Below, one piece after another: positions 51,539 to 60,248 of a DNA stretch of 64,000 nt; positions within the stretch are counted from its first letter, which is position 1, and every line of letters begins with the position of its first letter. Position numbers and translations under genes: made by a program. The notes below the pieces were generated by a model that worked only from the letters and a program-made list of their open reading frames with translations, had not been told where the DNA came from and searched no databases. Location: NCBI RefSeq assembly GCF_014712225.1, contig NZ_JACXBW010000022.1, forward strand, positions 1 through 64,000, given 5' to 3'. The stretch comes from Pseudarthrobacter sulfonivorans (GTDB taxonomy: Bacteria > Actinomycetota > Actinomycetes > Actinomycetales > Micrococcaceae).

Positions 51539-51886
51539 TTGCTTACTCTTCAGCGCCGCCAACTTGTTGGCCACGACATCCTCCTCGCCCGCCACGGCAA
51601 CCACATCTGCTCCATGCGGGTTGACCGCGGCAACGGCCGGGTCATTGCGCTCCTGGATGACGGCTCCGTGGACAGCGCACCCAACCTCATCGCACCGGAC
51701 CTTCGCCTGCCGGACACCATCCGCAGCGTCATGCGCGAGGACTGGACGTTCTTTGCCAGCATCACAACGGTCGCCGTGATCCTCGGCGGCCTGCTTTTCG
51801 GAACGTCCGCCGCCCTGACCGGCACGTGGGGCGGGAGCCCCGAAATGGTCGAAATGCTCACGGCTTACTCCGCGTACGCGTACTGA
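51539..51886 (+). CDS. Uncharacterised single-helix membrane protein
   Basis: I do not recognise the family. A 115-residue protein from TTG 51539 (AAGGGG five bases upstream). The first ~70 residues are soluble with a strand-like pattern (LVGHDILLARHGNHICSMRVDRGNGRVIALLDDGSVDSAPN). One membrane helix follows at about 77-97 (FFASITTVAVILGGLLFGTSAAL), then a short C-terminal tail (GSPEMVEMLTAYSAYAY). No signal peptide. TTG usage and a clear end before the convergent PAP2 gene support it being real. No functional clue from neighbours. Confidence 0.6.
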   Translation: MLTLQRRQLVGHDILLARHGNHICSMRVDRGNGRVIALLDDGSVDSAPNLIAPDLRLPDTIRSVMREDWTFFASITTVAVILGGLLFGTSAALTGTWGGSPEMVEMLTAYSAYAY

Positions 51887-51922
51887 CGGAGGCGCGGGTG
51901 GCTGCGGCTTTGGGTGGCCGCG

Positions 51923-52552
51923 CTAGAGGAGCCAGCCCCGCAGGAGCATCCACAGGCCTGCCATCACCAGACCGCCGAAGAGGGAACCCGCCACCACCTG
52001 CGCGAGCGTGTGGGCCCGCAGGACCACCCTGGACCAGCCGACGGCGGGAATGAGCGCCAGCAGCGGCAGCCACTCCGGACCGAGCATAAGCACGGAGATA
52101 ACTGCCGCCGACGACACTGCCGCCGCGTGCCCGCTGATCTTCCAGAACGGGCTGACGGCGGCCAGCACAACGATGCCTGCCACGATGCCGAGCACCATCA
52201 CCACTACGCTGCGCGGCGACCCCACAGCAGCCAACACCGCCAGCCCGGCGATGACGGAGGCCAGCGCCATGAGCAGCACGGGCGCCCGCTGGCGGCGGTC
52301 ACTGACGTGATGGTCAGTGACCTTGCCCAGCCGCACGAGGATGAGAAGCAGAAACAGGGGCAGCACACAGACAAAGAGGGCAGCCAGTGCTCCGTAGCCC
52401 ATGGTCCCCGGGAATCCCGGCTCGATCACGGGGCTGATGAGTAATTGCAGCGTCACCACGACCGGCGGCTGGAACGCCTCGGTCAGCCACCTGGCGGCCC
52501 GGTTTTTTGCACGGATCGCTGCCGGGTCCGCAGCTCTGGAATCCCTAGTCAA
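51923..52552 (-). CDS. PAP2-superfamily membrane phosphatase
   Basis: A 209-residue membrane protein with five or six helices. The PAP2 motif 2 is present as ISGHAAAVSSAAV and motif 3 as SRVVLRAHTLAQVVAG (Arg and His kept; the final Asp replaced by Gln). The first motif (K-x6-RP) is not visible, so activity is uncertain. I start it at TTG 52552, inside the last codons of bkdC (TTGACTAG overlap), because the encoded protein then begins directly before the first helix region; no good ribosome site exists, suggesting translational coupling. Lipid-phosphate or polyprenyl-phosphate substrates are usual for the family. Confidence 0.7.
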   Translation of the reverse strand: MTRDSRAADPAAIRAKNRAARWLTEAFQPPVVVTLQLLISPVIEPGFPGTMGYGALAALFVCVLPLFLLLILVRLGKVTDHHVSDRRQRAPVLLMALASVIAGLAVLAAVGSPRSVVVMVLGIVAGIVVLAAVSPFWKISGHAAAVSSAAVISVLMLGPEWLPLLALIPAVGWSRVVLRAHTLAQVVAGSLFGGLVMAGLWMLLRGWLL

Positions 52553-54047
52553 GTAGGAGCGCCGGCTCCTCGAGGATCGCGGCGACGTCGGCCATGAAGC
52601 GGGCGGACAGGTCGCCGTCAACCACCCTGTGGTCGAAGGAGCCGCCCAACGTGGTGATCCAGCGCGGAATGACCTCGCCGTCCAGCACCCAGGGCTTCTG
52701 CTTGATGGTTCCGAAAGCCACGATGGCCACTTCACCGGGGTTGATGATGGGCGTTCCGGTGTCGATTCCCAGCGCACCAATGTTGGTGATGGTGAGCGTG
52801 CCACCCTGCATCTCGGCGGGCCGGGTCTTGCCGGCGCGGGCCGTGGTGGCCAGGTTGTTCAGTGCCAGTGCCAGCTCTTTGAGCGAGAGATCCTGTGCGT
52901 CCTTGATGTTCGGCACCATGAGCCCCCGTGGCGTGGCCGCAGCGATGCCCAGGTTCATGTAGTGCTTGACCTGGATTTCGGCGGCGTCCGTCCCGCCCAC
53001 GTTGTCCACCCACGTGGCGTTGACGCTGGGGTTCCGGGCCGCGGCCCAGATGACGGCTTTGGCCAGGATCAGCAGCGGCGAAACCTTGATGCCCTCGAAG
53101 TCGCGTGAGGCCTTGAGCCGCTTGACGAATTCCATGGTGCGGCTGGCGTCGACGTCAACGAAGATGCTCACATGCGGAGCCGAGAACGCCGACTCCACCA
53201 TGGCCTTGGCCGTCGCCTTGCGGACGCCCTTGACGGGAATGCGTTCTATCCGCTGGCCCTGCGGCTTGCCCGCCTTGCCCCAGAAACCGTCGGCTTTGTC
53301 ATGTTCGGCGTCACGCTGGGCCTGGTAGCTGACAAGGTCCTCGCGCGTCACTTCGCCGCGGAAGCCGGTGGCCACCACGTCGGCGAGATCGATGCCCAGG
53401 TCGCGGGCGATTTTGCGCACCGGCGGCTTGGCCAGGACCCGGTTCACCAGGCCGGTGATGGTTCCGCCGAGGGTGGGCCGGGTATCAACGACGCCGGTCT
53501 GGCCCGGAGCCTGGTTGTCAGTGCCTGCCGCACTCTCCTGCCGCCCCGCGAAGACTTCGGCCAGCGTGTGGGGCTGCACAGGCTCGATCTCCGGGGCGTT
53601 CACCGACACGGCAGCGGCCGGAGCCGCTTTCCGGGGGCGGCGCTTGACGGCGTCCGCCTTCGGACCCGATCCCACCAGCGGACCGCCGGCCGGGGCACCA
53701 CCGGACGTGTCGGCGTCGTCCGCTGGAAGCTTGCCGTACAGCGGCTGGACCGGTGCGGCCGGTGCGGCCGGAGCGGGGACGTCGGCCGGTGTGGGGTCAC
53801 CGGAGACGGCATCCGAGACGCTGATGATGGCGGTGCCGACGTCGATGGTCACGCCTTCCGGGACCAGCAGTTCGGTGACGGTGCCGGCAAAAGGGGACGG
53901 CAGTTCAACGAGTGACTTGGCGGTTTCAATCTCGCACAGGACGTCGTTGACGGCCACAGTGTCCCCGGGCTTGACCTTCCAGGCGACGATTTCCGCCTCG
54001 GTGAGACCTTCGCCCACATCGGGCAGGTTGAACTTGTTGAGAGTCAT
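52545..54047 (-). CDS. bkdC: Branched-chain 2-oxoacid dehydrogenase E2
   Basis: A 500-residue acyltransferase. Domains: one lipoyl domain (1-78, lipoyl Lys in IETAKSLVELPSP), a Pro/Ala linker, peripheral-subunit-binding domain (about 205-245: VRKIARDLGIDLADVVATG), and the catalytic domain to the end, with the HxxxDG motif as SFDHRVVDGDLSARF. Starts at ATG 54047 with GAGGA. It is the third gene of bkdA-bkdB-bkdC. Because actinobacteria make pyruvate dehydrogenase with AceE-type E1, alpha/beta E1 with this E2 is assigned to branched-chain keto acids. No E3 gene is in the window. Confidence 0.9.
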   Translation of the reverse strand: MTLNKFNLPDVGEGLTEAEIVAWKVKPGDTVAVNDVLCEIETAKSLVELPSPFAGTVTELLVPEGVTIDVGTAIISVSDAVSGDPTPADVPAPAAPAAPVQPLYGKLPADDADTSGGAPAGGPLVGSGPKADAVKRRPRKAAPAAAVSVNAPEIEPVQPHTLAEVFAGRQESAAGTDNQAPGQTGVVDTRPTLGGTITGLVNRVLAKPPVRKIARDLGIDLADVVATGFRGEVTREDLVSYQAQRDAEHDKADGFWGKAGKPQGQRIERIPVKGVRKATAKAMVESAFSAPHVSIFVDVDASRTMEFVKRLKASRDFEGIKVSPLLILAKAVIWAAARNPSVNATWVDNVGGTDAAEIQVKHYMNLGIAAATPRGLMVPNIKDAQDLSLKELALALNNLATTARAGKTRPAEMQGGTLTITNIGALGIDTGTPIINPGEVAIVAFGTIKQKPWVLDGEVIPRWITTLGGSFDHRVVDGDLSARFMADVAAILEEPALLLD

Positions 54048-54097
54048 GGTGTCCTCTTTTGCGACGAGTTTTGCGGCGAACGCAAGCGGCCGGGCGC

Positions 54098-55078
54098 CTA
54101 GTAGGCCAAGGCGCGGTCCAGCGCCTCGAGGATTCGGTCGATGCCGGGAAGGTAGTCTTCTTCGACCTTAGCCACGGGGTACGGCATGTGGAAGCCGCCG
54201 ACGCGGATCACGGGAGCCTCCAGCGAAAGGAAGGCACGCTCGCTGATCCGGGCTGCGATCTCGCCGCCGATGCCGCCGAAGGTCGGCGCCTCGTGGGCCA
54301 CTACGAGGCGGCCGGTTTTCTTGGCGGAGGCGGTGACGGTGTCGAAGTCGATCGGGGAAATGGAGCGCAGGTCGATGACCTCGATGCTGTGACCGTCCTC
54401 AGCGGCAGCGTCAGCCGCGGCAAGAGCCACCGGCACCAGCGGTCCGTACGCAACAACAGTGGCGTCGGTGCCCTCGCGCAACACGTGGGCCTTGAACGGA
54501 TCGGCCGACGCGCCCGGAGATTCGGTATCAACTTCACCTTTGAGCCAGTAGCGCCGCTTGGGCTCGAAGAAGATGACCGGGTCCTGGCACTCGACGGCCT
54601 GCCGGATCATCCAGTAGGCGTCATGGGCGTTCGACGGCGTGATGATCCGCAGGCCTGCCGTGTGGGCGAAGAGCGCCTCCGGCGACTCCGAATGGTGCTC
54701 AATTGAACCAATGCCGCCGCCGTAGGGGATGCGGACCACCACGGGAACTGTGAGGTTTCCGTTGCTCCGGGCGTGCATCTTGGCCAGCTGGGTGGTGATC
54801 TGGTTGAAGCCGGGGAACACGAAGCCGTCAAACTGGATCTCACACACGGGCTGGTAACCGCGCAGGGCCAGGCCGATGGCAGTGCCGATAATGCCGGACT
54901 CGGCCAGGGGCGTGTCCACCACCCGGTCCGCGCCGAACTCCGCGAGGAGACCGTCAGTGACGCGGTAAACGCCGCCCAGCGCCCCGATGTCCTCGCCCAT
55001 GAGCAGCGAACGGGGGTTGTTGTCCAGAGTGGCGCGCAGGCCTTCGTTGATGGCCTTCGCTATGGTCATAGTGGTCAT
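54098..55078 (-). CDS. bkdB: Branched-chain 2-oxoacid dehydrogenase E1 beta
   Basis: A 326-residue transketolase-like beta subunit. It has TIAKAINEGL, LLMGEDIGALGGVYRVTDGLL, the regulatory stretch RVVDTPLAESGIIGTAIGLALRGYQPVCEIQF and the C-terminal segment QLAVAHEAPTFGGIGGEIAARI. Its ATG 55078 overlaps the bkdA stop (TGATG), and a second ATG three codons on is possible. With bkdA it forms the thiamine-diphosphate E1 that decarboxylates 2-oxo acids from valine, leucine and isoleucine. Confidence 0.92.
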   Translation of the reverse strand: MTTMTIAKAINEGLRATLDNNPRSLLMGEDIGALGGVYRVTDGLLAEFGADRVVDTPLAESGIIGTAIGLALRGYQPVCEIQFDGFVFPGFNQITTQLAKMHARSNGNLTVPVVVRIPYGGGIGSIEHHSESPEALFAHTAGLRIITPSNAHDAYWMIRQAVECQDPVIFFEPKRRYWLKGEVDTESPGASADPFKAHVLREGTDATVVAYGPLVPVALAAADAAAEDGHSIEVIDLRSISPIDFDTVTASAKKTGRLVVAHEAPTFGGIGGEIAARISERAFLSLEAPVIRVGGFHMPYPVAKVEEDYLPGIDRILEALDRALAY

Positions 55079-56355
55079 CAGCGGGCCACTCCTGTCGCTG
55101 CTTCATCGTCTTGCGTGCCTGCGGACCCGGGTCCGCCGGCGTGTGCTTCGTCAGTGAACCCGGCACTGTACTCCTCGAACCAGGCCAGCTCCTCCGCCAC
55201 CAGCGGATGGGCCTCCACATAAGTGTTGGCGAAGGCCGTCCGGATGTCCGGGGTCTCGAGGTCGTGCGTTGTTTTGCGGACATAGGTGGCAAGTTCGTCG
55301 CCGTCCGCTTTGACCTGCGCGAAGAAGGCGTCGTCCGCCAGCCCCTGGGCGCGGAGGTATTTCTCCAGGCGGTCGAGCGGATCTTTGGCCCGCCAGAGGG
55401 TTTCCTCGGACGATTCCCGATACTTCGTGGGGTCATCGGCCGTCGTGTGGGCGCCGACCCGGTACGTAAACGCCTCGATCAGCACCGGCCCGTGGCCCTC
55501 CCGGGCCCGTTCCAGGGCCCATTCGGTAACGGCATGGACGGCGATGACATCATTGCCGTCCACGCGGATGCCCGGGAAACCGTAGCCCTTGGCCCGGTTG
55601 GACAGCGGAATGCGCGTCTGCACACTGCTGGGCACCGAGATGGCCCAGTGGTTGTTCTGGCAGAAGAACACCACCGGCGCATCGTAGGAGGAGGCGAACA
55701 CCATGGATTCGTGGACGTCGCCTTCCGAACTGGCGCCGTCGCCGAAATACACCATGACTGCAGCTTTGGGCTCGGCCGGGCGGTCGGTCCCCTCCGCGGC
55801 CGCCGCGGCTGCGAGTTTTTGGTCCCGCTGGATTCCCATGGCATAGCCGACGGCGTGCGGCGTCTGCGCGGCGAGGACGAGCGTGTAGAGGTGGAAATTG
55901 GTGTCTTTGGGGTTCCAGCCACCGTTGGAGACGCCGCGGAACTGGCGGAGGAGTTCGGCGAGGTCCACGTTGCGCGTCAGGGCCACTCCGTGTTCGCGGT
56001 ACGTGGGGAAGATGTAGTCCTGCGGCTGGCTGGCACGTCCCGAGCCGATCTGCGCGGCTTCCTGGCCCGTGAGCGGGACCCAGAGTGCCAACTGGCCCTG
56101 GCGTTGCAGCGCCGTTGCCTCGACATCAAAGCGGCGGATCTTGGCCATGTCGGCGTAAAAGCCCCGGAGCTGCTCCGCGTCCAGCCGGTCCGCGTACGCC
56201 GAGTAGACCGGGTCGGTACCCAGCGTCCCGTCAGGCGCAAGCAGTTGCACCATAGGCACGGCGGGGCCGCCCAGGCGCGCCTCGGCCTCGGCCTCAAGCC
56301 GGTCGTCTACCGCTGTTCCGTCGAACTCGGTGGAGGGCAAATGTGTGGCGCCCAT
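55078..56355 (-). CDS. bkdA: Branched-chain 2-oxoacid dehydrogenase E1 alpha
   Basis: A 425-residue alpha subunit. The thiamine-diphosphate motif is in MVYFGDGASSEGDVHESM through QNNHWAISVPSSVQ (GDG...NN). FPTYREHGVALTRNVDL, and the AHTTADDPTKYRESSEE loop of the phosphorylation-site region, are also present. It has about 60 extra N-terminal residues relative to E. coli-type subunits. ATG 56355 follows AGGAG. A large nested dyad lies 48-90 bp upstream. Gene order alpha-beta-E2 is standard. Product acyl-CoAs feed branched fatty acid synthesis, the main membrane lipids in Arthrobacter. Confidence 0.92.
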   Translation of the reverse strand: MGATHLPSTEFDGTAVDDRLEAEAEARLGGPAVPMVQLLAPDGTLGTDPVYSAYADRLDAEQLRGFYADMAKIRRFDVEATALQRQGQLALWVPLTGQEAAQIGSGRASQPQDYIFPTYREHGVALTRNVDLAELLRQFRGVSNGGWNPKDTNFHLYTLVLAAQTPHAVGYAMGIQRDQKLAAAAAAEGTDRPAEPKAAVMVYFGDGASSEGDVHESMVFASSYDAPVVFFCQNNHWAISVPSSVQTRIPLSNRAKGYGFPGIRVDGNDVIAVHAVTEWALERAREGHGPVLIEAFTYRVGAHTTADDPTKYRESSEETLWRAKDPLDRLEKYLRAQGLADDAFFAQVKADGDELATYVRKTTHDLETPDIRTAFANTYVEAHPLVAEELAWFEEYSAGFTDEAHAGGPGSAGTQDDEAATGVAR

Positions 56356-56402
56356 ACCGTCTCCTTGCTTGCCGCATGCGGATGCGTTGCAATGTCGCTG
56401 GG

Positions 56403-56444
56403 ATATATGCCACTTGCGGAATGCATTCCGCGTCCGGCATATAT
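56403..56444. promoter_or_regulatory. Nested 42-bp dyad upstream of bkd operon
   Basis: Outer arms ATATATGCC (56403-56411) and GGCATATAT (56436-56444) are perfectly symmetric around an inner 16-bp perfect palindrome GCGGAATGCATTCCGC (56416-56431); only the two 4-base linkers do not pair. Such a double dyad suits a multimeric regulator such as Lrp-type BkdR, or two regulators. Confidence 0.65.
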
Positions 56445-56504
56445 ATTGGCTTACTGGTCCTTACTTTATCTTCAGTAGGTCTTCGTCCAAGCCCACGTTA
56501 AGCG

Positions 56505-57623
56505 CTAGGAACGCCGTGGCGGCTTTGTATAGTTCGCACAGAGCGCCAGGAACCGGCTGTTCGCTTCCGGTTCGCCGATGCTGACACGAACACCCTCGGC
56601 ACCAAACGCGCGCACCGAGAGCGCCTGCCGCCCCGCAAGCTCGGCGAATTCCGCGCTGTTGTGGCCCAGGTCCAGCCAGACAAAGTTGCCCTGCGCCTCA
56701 GGAACAAACCAACCGAGCTCCCGCAGCCCGGATGTAACCCGGTCACGTTCGTCCACGATGCTTTGTACCCTTTCTACAACCTGGGGGTAATTCTGCAACG
56801 AAACCATCGCGGCCTGCTCGGCGATCTGTGACACCGAGAACGGCGTCGCCGCCACCCGCAGGTACTGGGTCAAGCCCGGGTTTGAGACGCTGTACCCCAC
56901 CCTCAGGCCGGCGAGTCCGTGGGCCTTGGAGAAGGTCCGGAGGACCACCACATTGGGATATCTGCGGTACAGGGCGATGCCGTCCACTGCGTCCCCGGCG
57001 CGAACGAACTCCTGGTAGGCCTCATCAATGACCACCACAACATCAGACGGGACGGCCTCGATGAACCGTTCCGTTTCGGCGGCAGTCAGGATGGGTCCGG
57101 TCGGATTGTTCGGCGAGCAGAGCAGGATGACCCTGGTGCGCACGGTGACGGCTGCGGCCATGGCAGCGAGGTCATGGCGCCCATCGGCCAGCAGCGGGAC
57201 CCGGACGCTTTCAGCCCCTGCCAGGCCAACGCTGATGGGGTAGGCCTCGAAAGAGCGCCACGCATAGATCACTTCGTCGGCTTTGCCGTCGTCGTTCTGC
57301 CCGGCGAAGGTTGAAAGGAGCTGGTTGAGGGCACCGAGGCTTCCGGCGCCGGTAACGATGTCTTCCGCCGGGACGTCCAGGAACTCCGCGAGCGCTCCGC
57401 GCAGCTTGCTGCTGAGGGGGTCCGGGTAGCGATTGAAGTCTGTCTGGTTTGCGATGGCCGCCAGCACTGCCGGGAGCGGTGGCAGGGGGTTCTCGTTGGA
57501 GGAGAGTTTGTAGCTGGCCAGCCCGTCCACCGCGGCGGGGGGCTTCCCTGCGGCGTAGCGGGGAAGCCGGCCCACCACGGGGCGTGGCTGGATTTCCCCG
57601 GGCAGGATCTCTGATGACGTCAT
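56505..57623 (-). CDS. Histidinol-phosphate/aromatic aminotransferase (HisC/Pat family)
   Basis: A 372-residue class II aminotransferase. It has YKLSSNENPLPPLPAVLAAI, NRYPDPLSSKLRGALAE, AWRSFEAYPI, CSPNNPTGPILT, DEAYQEF, and the PLP lysine in LRTFSKAHGLAGLRVGY. HisC and the actinobacterial phenylalanine/aromatic aminotransferase Pat share these marks. There are no histidine genes nearby; Pat is favoured by the lone position, but this is a guess. ATG 57623; upstream frame not needed. The gene is separated by 149 bp with the nested dyad from bkdA, in the same direction. Confidence 0.85.
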   Translation of the reverse strand: MTSSEILPGEIQPRPVVGRLPRYAAGKPPAAVDGLASYKLSSNENPLPPLPAVLAAIANQTDFNRYPDPLSSKLRGALAEFLDVPAEDIVTGAGSLGALNQLLSTFAGQNDDGKADEVIYAWRSFEAYPISVGLAGAESVRVPLLADGRHDLAAMAAAVTVRTRVILLCSPNNPTGPILTAAETERFIEAVPSDVVVVIDEAYQEFVRAGDAVDGIALYRRYPNVVVLRTFSKAHGLAGLRVGYSVSNPGLTQYLRVAATPFSVSQIAEQAAMVSLQNYPQVVERVQSIVDERDRVTSGLRELGWFVPEAQGNFVWLDLGHNSAEFAELAGRQALSVRAFGAEGVRVSIGEPEANSRFLALCANYTKPPRRS

Positions 57624-57704
57624 GCAAACTAGCCTACTTCTCCCGAAGCGGGGGAACCGGGCGGTGCCCGGGCACCTCACAGGACGGTGTGACAGCATAA
57701 ACCC

Positions 57705-58130
57705 ATGCGCTCCTTTATTGTTCGGGTCCTGATCAACGGGCTGGCCCTCTGGATTGCCAGCTGGATATTGCCAGGCCTTGATATCTCCACCTCTGCCACC
57801 ACCGCGGCTGTGGCCAACACGGGCGTAACGCAGGGCACGGAGACCATCGGCATCATCCTGGCCTATCTGTTCATCGGGCTGATCTTCGGCGTGGTGAACG
57901 CGTTTGTCCGTCCCCTGGTCAGTTTCCTTTCCTTGCCCATCACCATCCTCACGCTGGGCCTGTTTACGATCGTCATCAACGCCGCCATGCTGTACCTGAC
58001 GTCATGGCTCAGCAGCTACACGCCGGTGCATTTCACCATCGACTCGTTCTTCTGGACAGCGGTCCTCGCGGCCATCATCATCACCCTCATCTCGCTCGTG
58101 GCGGGACGGGTGCCGGGCGGCAGGCGGTAG
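57705..58130 (+). CDS. Phage-holin-like 4-helix membrane protein (PF04020 type)
   Basis: A 141-residue membrane protein: RSFIVRVLINGLALWIASWILPGLDI, then AYLFIGLIFGVVNAFVRPLVSFLSLPITILTLGLFTIVINAAMLYLTSWLS, then a final helix (SFFWTAVLAAIIITLISLVAG). The NAFVRPLVSFLSLPITILTLGLF sequence is the hallmark of the chromosomal holin IV-like family, widespread in bacteria and not itself phage-derived in most cases. ATG 57705 is close to the divergent aminotransferase start (82 bp). Function unknown; there are no phage genes around it. Confidence 0.85.
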   Translation: MRSFIVRVLINGLALWIASWILPGLDISTSATTAAVANTGVTQGTETIGIILAYLFIGLIFGVVNAFVRPLVSFLSLPITILTLGLFTIVINAAMLYLTSWLSSYTPVHFTIDSFFWTAVLAAIIITLISLVAGRVPGGRR

Positions 58131-58216
58131 CGCGGCGGCCCTTTGGCCGGCCGCTTGCCTTAACCGCCCGCTTGCCTTAATCGCCCGCGCCTCAACTGCC
58201 CGCGCGCCACAATGCC

Positions 58217-59728
58217 TCAGCGCTGCGTCGGCTGTGGTGACGGTGTGGCATCACGCCGCTCCTGTGGAGACGAGAGAGGTTGCTGCGAGGATGGCGGTGA
58301 TGGCGCAGCCTGGGGTGTGGGCGTCGGCACCGGGCCGCGTACAGGCGCCGCGTCCGGGAGCTTAGCCCGGGTCAGGGCAAAACGTATGGCCTTTGCCGTG
58401 CCACCGGCTCCCAGCACGCCGCCAAGTACGGCAGTTGACGCCATCAGGGACGGATCATCGCTCTCTGCGACGAGCCGCGCGCCGGCCGTATAGTTGCTGA
58501 GCCGATGCCCCGGACCAAGGCCGAATTCACCACCATCCGGCGTGGTCACAGGGCCGCCGAGCGTCACTGTTACCCGGTTTTTGGCATCCGGGTTCGGTGT
58601 TCCGTCAGTTCCGGGGACCCAGTCCTGCCGGTGCTCCAGATGCAGCGAAGTAACGTCTGCGGCTGGAACGATGCCGCCCACGGGCGAGCCTGCCGTCAGC
58701 ACGTACTTCATGTCGTAGTCGTTGAGGAACAGTTCGTCAGCGGCAAGGTTCATGGCATGGATTCCCCCTTGGCTGTAGCCGACAGCCACCACCGGCGCCC
58801 CTCTCTCAGCGCCGGTGGCCCGCAGAGCCTCCACCACGCCCGCGTTGACTTCATCGGAGCGGTGACCAAGCCCCTCGGAAATGCCCGCTTCATCGAAGGG
58901 GTTGGCCCCGCCCAAGTCACCGCCCGCCTGCGTGCCGGGAATGACCACCACGTAAGCCTTCTGCCCGCCGTTATCAACTTCGATCACCTCGACGTATCCG
59001 TCGCCTCGCTCACCGATGATCCGGGCCCGCTCCAGGAGGGCAGCCGGCGAGCCATCGAACCCAATGGGCAATGACTCCCTGCGGTCCACCGTGACCGGAC
59101 GCGGCTGGAGAGTAGCGGCGGAGCGGCCAAGCAGGCCGGTGAGCAACGGAACCGCCGCCGAAATGTGCCGCCGCGCCGCCAAGTCCACGCCGAGCGCAAT
59201 GAAAAAGCGCTCCGGCGAAAGGGCCAACAAGGCAGCCATCGCCAAGGGGCCGGCGACGAGTTCGGTGACTTCCCTGTTGGGAACCAAGCCCAACCTCAGG
59301 TCCACTGCCTGCCGCCCGATGGTTCCGGGGCTGGTCAATCCGCCGCCCAATCCCCGCGCGAAGCCCGCCCGCGCCTCCGCCGCCTCGTAGTCCTGTTTGC
59401 TTGCCCGGACGTGCTTGCTGATGTCCTGCAACTCTTCCCGGACAGCCTGGACGCTCCACCGGGCCTCGCCGACGGACAGCAGTGCCTCCGTCCCGGACGG
59501 ACGCGAATCCTTCTGGTACGCGCCCAGGTCTCCCCAAATCCGGTGGACCTCGGCCTCCACGGAGGCCAACTCGTCCGCAAGGGCGTCGAGCCTGCCCGCC
59601 CCCATCATCAGTTCCTCCAGCTGGAAGGTAATTCCCCCAACACCGCCCCTGATTTCCAGGCCGCCGTCCACGGCCGGCCCGGTCAGCCCTATTGGCCCCC
59701 CGCTGCCCGATGGCGTCACGTCGGCCAT
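58217..59728 (-). CDS. WXG/ESX-associated alpha/beta hydrolase (esterase)
   Basis: A 503-residue two-part protein. Residues ~25-115 are helical, of WXG100/LXG character (LEELMMGAGRLDALADELASVEAEVHRIWGDLGAYQ). Residues ~215-430 are an alpha/beta hydrolase, with the nucleophile elbow in VVAVGYSQGGIHAMNLAA (GYSQG) and the GTQAGGD/GHRLSNY region. The last ~50 residues are Pro/Ser/Gln-rich. No signal peptide. It begins at ATG 59728 sharing one base with the stop of the 99-residue WXG100-like gene. The pair looks like an ESX/type VII-type secreted enzyme with its small partner. No ESX core gene is in the window. Substrate unknown; a lipase or toxin role is inference. Confidence 0.7.
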   Translation of the reverse strand: MADVTPSGSGGPIGLTGPAVDGGLEIRGGVGGITFQLEELMMGAGRLDALADELASVEAEVHRIWGDLGAYQKDSRPSGTEALLSVGEARWSVQAVREELQDISKHVRASKQDYEAAEARAGFARGLGGGLTSPGTIGRQAVDLRLGLVPNREVTELVAGPLAMAALLALSPERFFIALGVDLAARRHISAAVPLLTGLLGRSAATLQPRPVTVDRRESLPIGFDGSPAALLERARIIGERGDGYVEVIEVDNGGQKAYVVVIPGTQAGGDLGGANPFDEAGISEGLGHRSDEVNAGVVEALRATGAERGAPVVAVGYSQGGIHAMNLAADELFLNDYDMKYVLTAGSPVGGIVPAADVTSLHLEHRQDWVPGTDGTPNPDAKNRVTVTLGGPVTTPDGGEFGLGPGHRLSNYTAGARLVAESDDPSLMASTAVLGGVLGAGGTAKAIRFALTRAKLPDAAPVRGPVPTPTPQAAPSPPSSQQPLSSPQERRDATPSPQPTQR

Positions 59729-60027
59729 CAGTACCACCCCGCGGAACTTCCGGCCGACGCCGCAACCTCCCGCGCATGGCGGCCCACCGCGAGCCGGGCC
59801 TCCGTAAGACGTTCGCGTGCCTTGCCGAGGGCCGCCTCCTGCAGGGCCACCGAGTTCCGGTACGCCCGTCCCGCAGGTGACTGCCATTCCAGCAGCTGGA
59901 TGTCCCGGATCCTGGCCAAAACCGTTTCCACCTGTTCAGAACACCGGGCAACCCGGGACGCCAAATACTGAACCTCGGAGGCGCGGTTCAAGCACTCCTG
60001 GCTAGTACCCGTCACGTCCCCGGTCAT
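59728..60027 (-). CDS. WXG100-like small protein
   Basis: A 99-residue helical hairpin protein, the WXG100 length. Two long helices (CLNRASEVQYLASRVARCSEQVETVLARIRDIQ and GRAYRNSVALQEAALGKARERLTEARLAVGRHAREV) flank a turn with EWQSPAG, where the Trp-x-Ser-x-x-Gly stands in for the WxG motif. The start ATG 60027 has a G-rich site; an in-frame start 39 bases upstream is less good. It is directly coupled to the esterase gene. Such proteins are secreted as dimers with their partner through ESX systems. Identity rests on size, helical pattern and W-turn only. Confidence 0.65.
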   Translation of the reverse strand: MTGDVTGTSQECLNRASEVQYLASRVARCSEQVETVLARIRDIQLLEWQSPAGRAYRNSVALQEAALGKARERLTEARLAVGRHAREVAASAGSSAGWY

Positions 60028-60248
60028 GCCCGTTCCCCCTTGCCTGGTACATAGTGCTGCCTCCACCGTGCCGCCGCATCCTTCGATGCCTGATCTCTGA
60101 GCCCCACGCTACGGACGGTGCCCGCGCGGCGGGAGCACCGCCGTCGGCTATGTGGACAAGTCACCCTGAACCTCATGGAGGAGGCCCCGTTTGAGACCCG
60201 CATGAGCAGCGCTTAAGCCGCGGCCGGAGTTCGTGAAACAATCAGCAC

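Noticed and set aside
57705..58130. Prophage signal from the holin-like gene
   Set aside because: No lysin, integrase, capsid or att site is near; this holin family is chromosomal in most bacteria.
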